A stretch of 64,000 bases of DNA from Rhizobium laguerreae (GTDB taxonomy: Bacteria > Pseudomonadota > Alphaproteobacteria > Rhizobiales > Rhizobiaceae), in NCBI RefSeq assembly GCF_002008165.1, contig NZ_MRDM01000015.1:1-64000 (forward strand). The letters run 5' to 3'. Positions 32,387 through 39,297 of the stretch are shown piece after piece. Position 1 is the stretch's first letter. Every line of letters begins with the position of its first letter. Below the pieces are notes generated by a model that was given only the letters and a program-made list of their open reading frames with translations, did not search any database and was not told where the DNA came from. The translations under genes and the position numbers were made by a program.

Positions 32387-32412
32387 GACGAGAGGCGGAA
32401 CGGCCTCTCGTC
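32387..32412 (-). terminator. Hairpin just after the gene at 32421-32903
   Basis: Arms GACGAGAGGC and GCCTCTCGTC pair perfectly around a six-base loop, starting nine bases after the stop codon on the minus strand. Next on that strand comes TTTCCC, a short T run, so this is a plausible intrinsic terminator. Confidence 0.55.
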
Positions 32413-32420
32413 CCATCAGC

Positions 32421-32903
32421 TCAAGCGTAAACGACGCGCGCGACGCTGATGGCAATACCTGTTTCCCGCGCAATATCGTGGATGATCGTAGCGAGGGGAC
32501 CGATCTCCGTGTCGCTCACCGAGACGGTCGTCGGATAGCTGATCTCGATGCCGTCGCAGTCTGCCGACAAGGCGTTGTGCCATTCACCGCCGTTGACCCG
32601 ATACTCATAGGTGAAGTAATCGATCTCTAGCTCATCGAGGAGCACAAACGTGCGGCGGGCGAGGACTTCCTCCTCGCCTTGGAGTTGGCACGATATCGTC
32701 CCCTCCAAATCGTCCCCGATGACCAACTCGCGTTGCAGGGCCACGATACGGCGCGTCGAGCGGATCGCCCCATCAAGGCCGGCCATCAGCCGGTCGTGGA
32801 GCATCTTTGAGAATTCATCCTCGCAGCCGATACGGTTCGCGCTCACGAGAAGCTTGAAGCCGGCGAGCTTGGCATGAAGCATGAGAAAGTTGAAATCAGA
32901 CAT
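32421..32903 (-). CDS. Hypothetical protein of 160 residues
   Basis: Predicted soluble protein with no recognised family. It begins MSDFNFLMLHAKLAGFKLL and has a beta-rich second half (LEIDYFTYEYRVNGGEW, then IEISYPTTVSVSDTEIG). The start is secure: AAGGAGG lies eight bases before ATG 32903. It has its own terminator-like hairpin. Its leader is notable: 52 bases upstream of the start codon begins a 119-bp element that recurs, at nearly the same distance, upstream of the 54-residue gene at 33891-34055. Confidence 0.6.
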   Translation of the reverse strand: MSDFNFLMLHAKLAGFKLLVSANRIGCEDEFSKMLHDRLMAGLDGAIRSTRRIVALQRELVIGDDLEGTISCQLQGEEEVLARRTFVLLDELEIDYFTYEYRVNGGEWHNALSADCDGIEISYPTTVSVSDTEIGPLATIIHDIARETGIAISVARVVYA

Positions 32904-32955
32904 AAGAAGCCTCCTTTTTCGTTCTGACGAAAAGGTGCCCGCATTGGCGACCCAA

Positions 32956-33074
32956 GGGGTCAAGGATCGCGAAAGCGACCGCCAGCGGCGGCGAGCGGAG
33001 GAACCGATTTTTTCGTTGTGTCGCGTCAGCGGCGCGGCGGAAAAATTGGAGGGGCCGCGATGTCCTTGAGGCCG
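32956..33074. ncRNA. Repeated structured element, copy A
   Basis: A 119-bp segment about 75-80% identical by eye to copy B at 34110-34226. Shared landmarks are GGGGTCA, a TCGC-GAAA-GCGA hairpin, CCGCCAGCGGCGG, a long stem of CCGATTTTTTCG with CGGAAAAATTGG, and GTCCTTGAGGCCG at the end. The long stem has 12 pairs including two G-T pairs that would pair only in plus-strand RNA. It could be a leader of the minus-strand gene or a plus-strand small RNA; the strand is unresolved. It is not a coding repeat, since both copies are interrupted by stops or have no family match. Confidence 0.55.
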
Positions 33075-33344
33075 CCGGGGCGAATGCGACAATAGGAAGT
33101 CAGAGAGAGATAGACCACGTCGCCGACAGGCGACGTGACCGTTTGCCGAGCGCAGCCGGCCCTGCCGCCTTTTAACCTGGTTGCCCGGCAGATAATCGCA
33201 CTGAGGGGGTGCGGCAGCCGCGAGAGGGCGTCACCCGAATGGGCGGAGACCGCCTTCGGGCTCCGTGAGCGCCAGCGAATAGCACCGTCCGCCGCAGGCG
33301 GCTCGCCCGGATCATGCTGCCCGTCGGGGCAACTCATCACCATC

Positions 33345-33692
33345 ATGAATCAATCGACACGGACCGATTCAAATGTCTCGTTGGACGTCGAGTCGGCTCT
33401 CAGCGATCCTGCCGCCATGATCGCGCAACCCTACCAGCTCTATGTCGAACGCACGGACGCCACGAAAAATATGGCCCGCTACTATGCCATGTCGATCGAG
33501 CCCACCCTGTTCGGCGAGGCCTGTCTCATCCGCCGATGGGGCCGTATCGGCGCCACCGGCCAAAGGCGGGAGCATCATTTCGCGCTGGAGGAAGAGGCGG
33601 TCAGGCTCTTCCTTCAGCTTTTGCGAAAGAGGCGGTCGCGCGGATACAGGCCGAAACCGCATATACGGCAAGATGCATCGGGTGATCGATAG
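33345..33692 (+). CDS. WGR-domain protein
   Basis: Predicted protein of 115 residues. Residues 30-105 form a WGR domain: YQLYVERTDATKNMARYYAM, then FGEACLIRRWGRIGATGQRR with the name-giving WGR. WGR domains bind nucleic acid in poly(ADP-ribose) polymerases and also occur alone in many rhizobial plasmids. Nothing else is fused. The first 25 residues are polar and serine-rich. No strong ribosome site is seen. The preceding region (33075-33344) is GC-rich with hairpins and has no gene. Confidence 0.75.
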   Translation: MNQSTRTDSNVSLDVESALSDPAAMIAQPYQLYVERTDATKNMARYYAMSIEPTLFGEACLIRRWGRIGATGQRREHHFALEEEAVRLFLQLLRKRRSRGYRPKPHIRQDASGDR

Positions 33693-33890
33693 CGAAGGGA
33701 GTGCCGTGGAGGCGGATACCATCCTCATGTCGATGGCATGGGATCGAAACAGGAGTTGGGGTATTCCACCGCTTCCGCCCTTCCCGCAAGAACCTCCGCA
33801 GGTTCCGACACCGGCCGGTGGCGAGCGAAGCTGGCCTGAAGCGCCGGTCGATCCGGCGCGTCAGGCCAGGCGATATGGCAAAAGCCACCC

Positions 33891-34055
33891 TCAGAAGGGT
33901 GGCTCGGCGTCGATTGCGCCCTCCTGCTCTGCGGTGATCACCGCCAGTTCGGCACGAGCCAGCTCCAGTTCGATTTCGATCTCGCGGCGCTCTACCGGGT
34001 CGATCGCTTCGCGCAGTTCGAGGCGAAGCTCTTCAATGTGTTGTTCCAGAAGCAT
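33891..34055 (-). CDS. 54-residue acidic helical protein
   Basis: Short gene encoding a highly charged, almost fully helical peptide: MLLEQHIEELRLELREAIDP, then VERREIEIELELARAELAVI, with a predicted two-strand coiled coil. The ribosome site AAGGAG lies eight bases before ATG 34055. Codon use is that of its neighbours. No family was recognised. Its interest lies in the leader: the 117-bp element copy B begins 54 bases upstream of the start codon, the same arrangement as at the gene at 32421-32903. Confidence 0.6.
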   Translation of the reverse strand: MLLEQHIEELRLELREAIDPVERREIEIELELARAELAVITAEQEGAIDAEPPF

Positions 34056-34109
34056 CGTCGTCTCCTTGACGTTTGTGAAAGACGACGCGCGCGGTCATGG
34101 GGGCGTGGC

Positions 34110-34226
34110 GGGGTCAGGGATCGCGTCAGCGACCGCCAGCGGCGGCGAGTGGGGGTGCCGATTTTGTCGGAGTGCAGGGAACCGCAGCGGAGGCAAAATT
34201 GGGGGCACCGCTCGTCCTTGAGGCCG
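34110..34226. ncRNA. Repeated structured element, copy B
   Basis: A 117-bp relative of copy A (32956-33074) with the same order of landmarks: GGGGTCA, TCGC-GTCA-GCGA hairpin, CCGCCAGCGGCGG, a stem of CCGATTTTGTC with GGCAAAATTGG, and GTCCTTGAGGCCG. One stem pair is T-A in copy A and G-C in copy B, a compensatory change that supports a real RNA structure. Both copies keep G-T pairs at the same two positions. The HU-type gene starts 224 bases downstream on the plus strand, the 54-residue gene 54 bases away on the minus strand. Confidence 0.55.
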
Positions 34227-34450
34227 TCATGCGCCCATGACACCCTCGGACGGACTGAGCAGACATTTCCTCTCCGTATCGCACCCAAACCCGAGGACGG
34301 GCTCGATACCCGTCTTCGGGTTACTGACACGTGACCACGTGAATAACTGTGGAGATCCGGGGCTTTCCGCGTCATTTGCCGCAGCGTGTCGATGACAGGT
34401 CCGGTCGGCAATGGCAGGGATTCTGCGTCTGAAACGATGCGGAGAAGAAA

Positions 34451-34729
34451 ATGACCACCACCAATGAGATCGCCGACAAGATTGCAAGCGAGCATGGCCT
34501 CACCAAGGCTCAGGGCAAAGCCATCGTCGAGGCAGTGATCGCATCCATCACCGAAGCCGCAGTAGCCGGCAACGAGACCTCCCTCCCCGGCTTCGGCAAG
34601 TTCAAGGTGAAGGCGACACCGGAGCGCGAGGCTCGCAATCCATCGACTGGCGCGACGATCAAGGTTGCCGCGGCCAAAAAGCTGGCCTTTACGCCGGCCA
34701 AGGCATTGAAGGATGCGCTGAACAAGTAA
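34451..34729 (+). CDS. HU/IHF-family DNA-binding protein
   Basis: Predicted protein of 92 residues with the full HU fold: two N-terminal helices (NEIADKIASEHGLTKAQGKA, then IVEAVIASITEAAVAG), NETSLPGFGKFKVKATPERE, then ARNPSTGATIKVAAAKKLAF at the DNA-binding arm. The arm shows the family's RNPxTGxxI pattern. It compacts or bends DNA and probably acts as a plasmid-coded nucleoid protein. A strong terminator follows. The HU-type helix is complete and no residue of the core is missing. Confidence 0.88.
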   Translation: MTTTNEIADKIASEHGLTKAQGKAIVEAVIASITEAAVAGNETSLPGFGKFKVKATPEREARNPSTGATIKVAAAKKLAFTPAKALKDALNK

Positions 34730-34745
34730 CTTTGTCAGCCAAGCA

Positions 34746-34776
34746 AAAATAGCCCGGCGCCGTGCCGGGCTATTTT
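34746..34776 (+). terminator. Bidirectional intrinsic terminator after the HU gene
   Basis: Arms AAAATAGCCCGGC and GCCGGGCTATTTT pair perfectly (13 bp) around a five-base loop, with T-rich sequence on both strands. It can end both the plus-strand HU gene and the minus-strand operon ending at 34792. Confidence 0.85.
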
Positions 34777-34791
34777 CGTTTTGGGTTTGCG

Positions 34792-35124
34792 TCAGCGAGC
34801 GGATGTCCCGTTGAGAATATCCTGGATGATCGTGTCGCCAACCGCGTGCTGCGCTTTGCGGGCATGGTCTTCCAGCAGCCTGTGAAGAATGCCGGATGCC
34901 AAGGGTATGAAGTCGAAACCGAGTGCGATTGCTGCGGACCGCAGTTGCGACAGTGTTTCGAACTCCCGGAAGTCCGTGCCAAGCCAGAGTTCAAGATTCT
35001 CGCCACCGGTATCCGGAAATGCCTGGAGGAAGAACGTCTGAAGCGGACGGTCGTAGCCGATAATGGCATCCGGGTCGGCGTGGCGGGATGCGGTCCTGGT
35101 GACGGCAATTGTGTAGCGGCTCAT
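34792..35124 (-). CDS. Hypothetical protein of 110 residues
   Basis: Predicted soluble protein, last gene of the minus-strand block that starts at 43443. It begins MSRYTIAVTRTASRHADPDA and has ELWLGTDFREFETLSQLRSA and a helical end (ILHRLLEDHARKAQHAVGDT). The ribosome site AAAGGAGG precedes the start. The protein looks like a conserved small plasmid protein of rhizobia, but no named family was recognised. It ends close to the bidirectional terminator. Confidence 0.55.
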   Translation of the reverse strand: MSRYTIAVTRTASRHADPDAIIGYDRPLQTFFLQAFPDTGGENLELWLGTDFREFETLSQLRSAAIALGFDFIPLASGILHRLLEDHARKAQHAVGDTIIQDILNGTSAR

Positions 35125-35148
35125 GGCGGCCTCCTTTGGAATGGGGAG

Positions 35149-35172
35149 GCCGGCCCCGATTTCGGGGCCGGC
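35149..35172 (-). terminator. GC-rich hairpin between the DUF736 gene and the next gene
   Basis: GCCGGCCCCGA and TCGGGGCCGGC pair perfectly (11 bp) with a two-base tip. It lies eight bases after the DUF736 stop and 24 before the next start. Without a T run it is more likely an attenuator or RNA-stabilising hairpin. Confidence 0.5.
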
Positions 35173-35180
35173 GGTCCGGT

Positions 35181-35504
35181 TCAGGCCGGGCTGTTCCAGA
35201 GGATGACCTTCTTGCCGGGCTCGCCGCCGGGCGCCGGGGCGACGTTGCCGAAGATCACACCGATCTCGGGCGCTTCGAGCTTCGTGGAGATGTATTCCTC
35301 GCCGGTCTGGCGCGAGACGCGGTTCCAGCCTGCGCCGATCTCAAAGCCGGTCTTGCGGTGGATGATGCGGTAGTCCGGGGCTTCTTCGCTCGCCTTGTTG
35401 GCGTTCGGGATTAGGGCGATCGGGGCGTTGACCCGGATGGTGGCGAAGACGCCTTCGAGCGTGCCGTCGGTCTTTTCGGTGAGAGTTGCGATCGTAGTAG
35501 CCAT
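35181..35504 (-). CDS. DUF736-family protein
   Basis: Predicted protein of 107 residues of the DUF736 family, common on rhizobial plasmids: LEGVFATIRVNAPIALIPNA, APDYRIIHRKTGFEIGAGWN, then KLEAPEIGVIFGNVAPAPGG. Function unknown; small beta-rich proteins of this sort are often abundant and strongly expressed. The ribosome site AAGGAGA precedes the ATG. Its leader of about 160 bases contains nested inverted repeats and looks like a structured RNA. Confidence 0.82.
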   Translation of the reverse strand: MATTIATLTEKTDGTLEGVFATIRVNAPIALIPNANKASEEAPDYRIIHRKTGFEIGAGWNRVSRQTGEEYISTKLEAPEIGVIFGNVAPAPGGEPGKKVILWNSPA

Positions 35505-35529
35505 GGGATTGTCTCCTTCGTTGCATCGG

Positions 35530-35664
35530 GACCATTCCCGATGGCGCCCGAAGAAGGGGCCGCGCCGCAGGCGTCACCGCAGCGTAGCGAAGGGAAACCC
35601 CTTGCGGGTTGACGCTGATCGCGGCCGGTCCCTTAGAAAGGCGACATAAAGAACGGGAATGGTC
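35530..35664 (-). promoter_or_regulatory. Structured leader of the DUF736 gene
   Basis: GACCATTCCCG at 35530-35540 and CGGGAATGGTC at 35654-35664 are perfect 11-base complements enclosing 113 bases. Inside, AAGGGGCCGCG and CGCGGCC-GGT-CCCTT form a second nested stem, and GCGTCA with TGACGC a third. The outer stem ends 25 bases before the start codon. The family is not recognised. The 35665-35966 remainder has no convincing gene; a minus-strand frame there has no usable start. Confidence 0.5.
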
Positions 35665-35966
35665 TTTGATTGCGACGTCGTCAGGAGACCTCGCCGTGGC
35701 GGCCGTTTGCTGCCGCGCGGAGTGCCGCGCTCGTGACATGCGTCGGTGTGTTCGATAAACGGACCCTGGTCGTCAACCAGTCGGGCACATCGCGAGAGAT
35801 TGGCACAGTCTTGCTCCCATCCTCATCATCAAAGACGGCTTCGGTCGGCGTAACGCTCGAACTGTAGGCCTCTCCTGACGCGACTGCAGTTCTGCGGAGC
35901 GCAACCGCGTGACAGACGTGATTTCAAGGGATGTCGCTTCGGAGGGCGGTGGGGATGCGGGAAGTC

Positions 35967-36386
35967 TCAGTCGAGGCGGTTGACCCGGCCGGTTCGGCCG
36001 CGCGCCTCGGCAAACAGTCTGGCGATCTTCACCATGAAGGGTTTGCTGAAGCGGCCGAGGATGTCCTGATCGGGCTCAATGTACCAGGAGCGTTCGACAA
36101 TATCGTAATTGTATTCGTCGACCATGATCCAGCACTGCTTCAGATCGCTTAAGCCCGCGCGCTTGCGCTCGATGTCCGGGATCTCCAATGAGGCGCGACC
36201 CGTTTGCGGCGGTTGGGTGGTGATGGCGAGAAGCGCCAGATGGGTATTTCCATCGGCGGCATTGCGGATGGCGATGACGACGCAGACGGGACGCTGCTTG
36301 CGGCCTTCGGCCTCACCGCGCTGCTGCTGCCAGGCCCAGAGGTAGGGATAGGAGATGACCTCGCCGGGTCGGAATTCACGGCTCAT
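35967..36386 (-). CDS. PemK/MazF-type toxin candidate
   Basis: Predicted protein of 139 residues. It begins MSREFRPGEVISYPYLWAWQ and continues GRKQRPVCVVIAIRNAADGN, then LLAITTQPPQTGRASLEIPD. The RPGEVISYPY and RPVCVV elements correspond to the start of the PemK/MazF ribonuclease fold, which cuts mRNA. The ATG at 36386 lies inside the last codons of the antitoxin gene, so the two are coupled. The later DLKQCWIMVDEYNYDIVERS matches the end of the fold. Some active-site detail cannot be checked by eye, so RNase activity is inferred. Confidence 0.65.
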   Translation of the reverse strand: MSREFRPGEVISYPYLWAWQQQRGEAEGRKQRPVCVVIAIRNAADGNTHLALLAITTQPPQTGRASLEIPDIERKRAGLSDLKQCWIMVDEYNYDIVERSWYIEPDQDILGRFSKPFMVKIARLFAEARGRTGRVNRLD

Positions 36387-36642
36387 TGTCGTAGCCTTCG
36401 CCATGCGTCAGCCGATCGAGCGCCTCGTCGAACAGTTCCGCATGCTCGGCGGGCATCTCCGATACAGTATATGCCCGGCGCGGATCGCCACCGGTGCGCA
36501 TGCGCTCATAATGTTCAAAGCTCATCAGCACAAAACGCGGCTTCTTGTGCCGCGTGAGTATGACAGGCTCACGGCTCGCCGCATCCGTGATATCGCCGAT
36601 TTGTTTATTCAAGTCGCCTGTCGTGAACTGCTTCATCGCCAT
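36376..36642 (-). CDS. Phd/YefM-type antitoxin
   Basis: Predicted protein of 88 residues: KQFTTGDLNKQIGDITDAAS, then REPVILTRHKKPRFVLMSFE, the DNA-binding and dimerisation core of Phd/YefM antitoxins. The C-terminal part (YTVSEMPAEHAELFDEALDR) would bind and block the toxin. The stop overlaps the toxin start by 11 bases. The ATG at 36642 is chosen because GGAG lies six bases before it; a longer frame upstream is not supported. Such antitoxins usually repress their own promoter. Confidence 0.78.
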   Translation of the reverse strand: MAMKQFTTGDLNKQIGDITDAASREPVILTRHKKPRFVLMSFEHYERMRTGGDPRRAYTVSEMPAEHAELFDEALDRLTHGEGYDNEP

Positions 36643-36709
36643 GGTCTCCATTCCAGTTTTCCATATACCCCATCTTCTCCATATTTTCCATCGTTCGGGG
36701 AAAGGGCGC

Positions 36710-37651
36710 TCACGCGCCATCTCCTGATGCCTGCCAGACCGGAATGCCGAGCCGGCGTGCCTTGTCGGAGAGATTGCCTGTGATGCCATTTCCGGGAAAG
36801 ACGATCAATCCGGCCGGCATGACCGAGAGCATCTCGTCGTTGCGCCGGAACGGGGCAGCCTTGGCGTGTTTCGTCCAGTTCGGCTTGAAGGTAATCTGCG
36901 TCACCTTGCGGGCTTCAGCCCAGCAGGCGGCGATGCGTTCGGCGCCTTTCGGCGAGCCGCCGTGCAGCAGGACCATGTCGGGATACTTGGCGTGCGCCTG
37001 ATCGAGCTTGGCCCAGATCCGCTCATGATCGTTGTAGTCCATACCGCCGGAGAACGCGATCTTGGTGCCGGCCGGGATCAGCACCTCGGTCTCGGCGCGG
37101 CGTCTGGCTGAGAGGAAGTCACGGCTGTCGATCATCGCCGCCGTCATGTTCGCATGATTGACCTTGGAGCCGGTGCGCGGTCGCCAGGAGGATCCGGTCT
37201 GCGCCTCGAACAGGCCGGCGGCATAGTCGCGCATGAACTCGAAGGCGTTGCGGCGTTCCAACAGCGTGATGCCCTCGGCGATGAGGCGCTCGAGCTCGAC
37301 ACTCTTGACCTCCGAGCCGTCCTGCTCGCGCTGGCCGGTACGCTGCGCTTCCTCATTGCGGTCGAGTTCGCGCTGGATGCGCTCGCCAGCGCGATGGAAG
37401 AGATTAGGGATCGACCAGAACAGGTCTTCGAGATCGGACTCCAGGCGGGTGTTGCCGAGCATTTCGGCGAGGGCGTCGAAGATCGTGGTGATCGATGACT
37501 GGACCTGCGGTTCCTCCGGCAATGGCCGCGGGTCGGGCTCGTCTTGGAAGGGACGATAGCCGAAGACCTGCATCTCGTAGATGAAGCGGTCGGTCGGGGA
37601 GGAAGCGTGGTCGGGCTCGAAGCCGTCGTCGGGGTGGAGGATCAGGTCCAT
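36710..37651 (-). CDS. SLOG/DUF2493-domain protein
   Basis: Predicted protein of 313 residues. The C-terminal 120 residues contain KIAFSGGMDYNDHERIWAKL, MVLLHGGSPKGAERIAACWA and VMPAGLIVFPGNGITGNLSD, the DUF2493 (YspA, cpYpsA-related SLOG) pattern. SLOG domains bind nucleotides or nucleotide-derived ligands. The N-terminal 180 residues are a helical region without known domain (FMRDYAAGLFEAQTGSSWRP). The gene is upstream of the toxin-antitoxin pair on the same strand. Frequent on rhizobial plasmids; role unknown. Confidence 0.78.
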   Translation of the reverse strand: MDLILHPDDGFEPDHASSPTDRFIYEMQVFGYRPFQDEPDPRPLPEEPQVQSSITTIFDALAEMLGNTRLESDLEDLFWSIPNLFHRAGERIQRELDRNEEAQRTGQREQDGSEVKSVELERLIAEGITLLERRNAFEFMRDYAAGLFEAQTGSSWRPRTGSKVNHANMTAAMIDSRDFLSARRRAETEVLIPAGTKIAFSGGMDYNDHERIWAKLDQAHAKYPDMVLLHGGSPKGAERIAACWAEARKVTQITFKPNWTKHAKAAPFRRNDEMLSVMPAGLIVFPGNGITGNLSDKARRLGIPVWQASGDGA

Positions 37652-37976
37652 GGTGGTCTCCGTTCGGTGGGCCGCGCCTCTCGCGGCCTGACGGCGAACC
37701 CGGTCACGCGGGCCGAGGCCGGAACCGCGAGCGAAGCGCAGCGGCCCAGCGAAGCGCCGGGCGGAGGAGGGAGAGTTTCTTGATCCGCGAGGAATGACGG
37801 GCCGCGCCTGCGGACCGACAGGGGAAGAAACCCGACTGACCCGCTGAAGGCCGGAGACCCGCGTGGTAAGGGTCGCCTCTCGGCAGGCACGCGGGCGCGC
37901 GCCTCCGGAATGAGGCGAATGGACCGCCCTTCGCTAGTGCTGCCGCTAGCCCCTCCCCCAGCCTTTGCGCCCAGCT
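37652..37976. other. GC-rich intergenic region
   Basis: About 325 GC-rich bases between the SLOG and Toprim genes with several small palindromes (for example CTAGTGCTGCCGCTAGC near 37935). The open frame that crosses it on the minus strand is a shadow of the Toprim gene. No gene recognised; it may include a leader for the SLOG gene. Confidence 0.45.
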
Positions 37977-39014
37977 TCAGACGGGCAGGAAAGCCGCCGC
38001 ATCTTCCGGAGTGAGTTGACCCTTGAGGCTTGCCGTCAGCCGGTCGGGACCCAGCCAGCGAAGATCCTCGTTGAAGTCGCCGAGCTCCGGCGACAGCACC
38101 AGCGGCAGGATCCCGCGTTCCTGCGCCCTGCGGCTCAGTCCCTCGATCCCATGACGGCCGGCCGCATCCGCGTCGGCGGCGATGTAGAGGCGCCGGCATC
38201 CGGGCGGGAAGTTGAAGGCCGCGAGGTGATTGGCCGTCAGGGCCGCGACCATCGGCATGCCGGGCAGCACGTGCGAGAGCGACAGCATGGTTTCGAGGCC
38301 TTCTCCCGCCGCCAGGACCGGCACAGGCGCATCCACCGGAAAGCGGAAGCGAACGCCATTGCCGAGCAGTCCGCCGAGAGCACGGCGCGGATCGTCCACC
38401 TTGGCCTTGCCGACGCCGTCGGGATCGAGCCAGCTGCGATGCACGCCAGTGATGGCTCCGGCGTCGTCGGTGACAGCCGCAATAAGCGCCGGATAGCTGC
38501 TCGTCCGGCCGGTGACGAGATCGCGATAGTAGCACGACGGGTGGAAACGGAGCGCCCCATGGGCGGATGCCCGCAGAATACCGCGTTCGCGCAGATAGAT
38601 GTCGGCGAGCGTACCCGCCAACGGCTGCGTCATTCGAAACAGCCGCCGCGCCCGCTCTGTCGCCGGCCGCTCGACCGGAGAGGCGTCACTCGCGTCGCCC
38701 TTGAGGTCCGACACCGGTTCGGGTTGGGGCAGACTGAGAAAATGGCGCGCCTCCTCGGCAACGTCACGGAAGTCCACGAGACCGCAGGCCTCGCGGACGA
38801 GATCGAATAGGTCACCGAACTGGCCTGTTGCCGCATCAGTCCACCTGCCGGCGCGCGGGCCGGCCAGATGCACGTAGAGCGATCGGCCCTTGCTGTTGGC
38901 GACGTCGCCGACGAGCCAGTAGTTGCCGGCGCGGCGGCCGGCGGAAAGATAGTGGCGGCAGACCGCCTCTGCGTCTTGCGCGAGACGGCTCGCCAGATCA
39001 GCGGCGGACAGCAT
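37977..39014 (-). CDS. Toprim-domain primase-like protein
   Basis: Predicted protein of 345 residues. The N-terminal part (VCRHYLSAGRRAGNYWLVGD, then GRSLYVHLAGPRAGRWTDAA) resembles DUF7146/primase-associated domains. The C-terminal part has the Toprim signature: PVPVLAAGEGLETMLSLSHV with the catalytic glutamate and RRLYIAADADAAGRHGIEGL with the DxD. There is no zinc finger or helicase domain, so this is a stand-alone Toprim protein of the kind found on plasmids, perhaps used to prime the incoming strand after conjugation. It starts 12 bases after the small gene at 39027-39212. Confidence 0.75.
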   Translation of the reverse strand: MLSAADLASRLAQDAEAVCRHYLSAGRRAGNYWLVGDVANSKGRSLYVHLAGPRAGRWTDAATGQFGDLFDLVREACGLVDFRDVAEEARHFLSLPQPEPVSDLKGDASDASPVERPATERARRLFRMTQPLAGTLADIYLRERGILRASAHGALRFHPSCYYRDLVTGRTSSYPALIAAVTDDAGAITGVHRSWLDPDGVGKAKVDDPRRALGGLLGNGVRFRFPVDAPVPVLAAGEGLETMLSLSHVLPGMPMVAALTANHLAAFNFPPGCRRLYIAADADAAGRHGIEGLSRRAQERGILPLVLSPELGDFNEDLRWLGPDRLTASLKGQLTPEDAAAFLPV

Positions 39015-39026
39015 GGCGGGCCCCCG

Positions 39027-39212
39027 TCACGACCGGCGCGCGACATCGACGAGGCGATGACGCTGCATCAGCTTCGACAGGATCTCCGCGCCCTCATCGG
39101 TCACCGGCACGAAGAAGCGCAGCTTCCAATTGATCATCTCGGAGAAGAGGCCGATCGACCGCAGCCAGTCGCGCATACTTTCGGCAAAGCCGGTCAATTC
39201 GGGTATAGCCAT
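39027..39212 (-). CDS. Small protein of 61 residues
   Basis: Predicted soluble protein (MAIPELTGFAESMRDWLRSI, then GLFSEMINWKLRFFVPVTDE). It fits between the Toprim and DUF932 genes with operon-like spacing and has codon use like its neighbours, although no strong ribosome site is apparent. No family recognised. Confidence 0.5.
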   Translation of the reverse strand: MAIPELTGFAESMRDWLRSIGLFSEMINWKLRFFVPVTDEGAEILSKLMQRHRLVDVARRS

Positions 39213-39235
39213 TGCAGTGCTCCACGAACGAAAAT

Positions 39236-39255
39236 GCCCGGCACGGCGGCCGGGC
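39236..39255 (-). terminator. Intergenic GC hairpin of the block-specific type
   Basis: GCCCGGC and GCCGGGC enclose a six-base tip. It has the same design as hairpins at 40513 and 41243. It lies between two genes on the same strand and may tune read-through rather than end transcription. Confidence 0.45.
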
Positions 39256-39297
39256 TGATGGTGATGTTGAGGTTCTATTGATCTCCTCGAAGCCGGA

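Noticed and set aside
35670..35880. A minus-strand frame reading VFDDEDGSKTVPISRDVP, then DWLTTRV
   Set aside because: Coding-like, but it lacks any usable start codon and ribosome site; kept out of the gene list.
37642..38535. A 297-codon frame over the Toprim gene
   Set aside because: It is the shadow of the Toprim gene in another frame, with arginine-rich meaningless translation.
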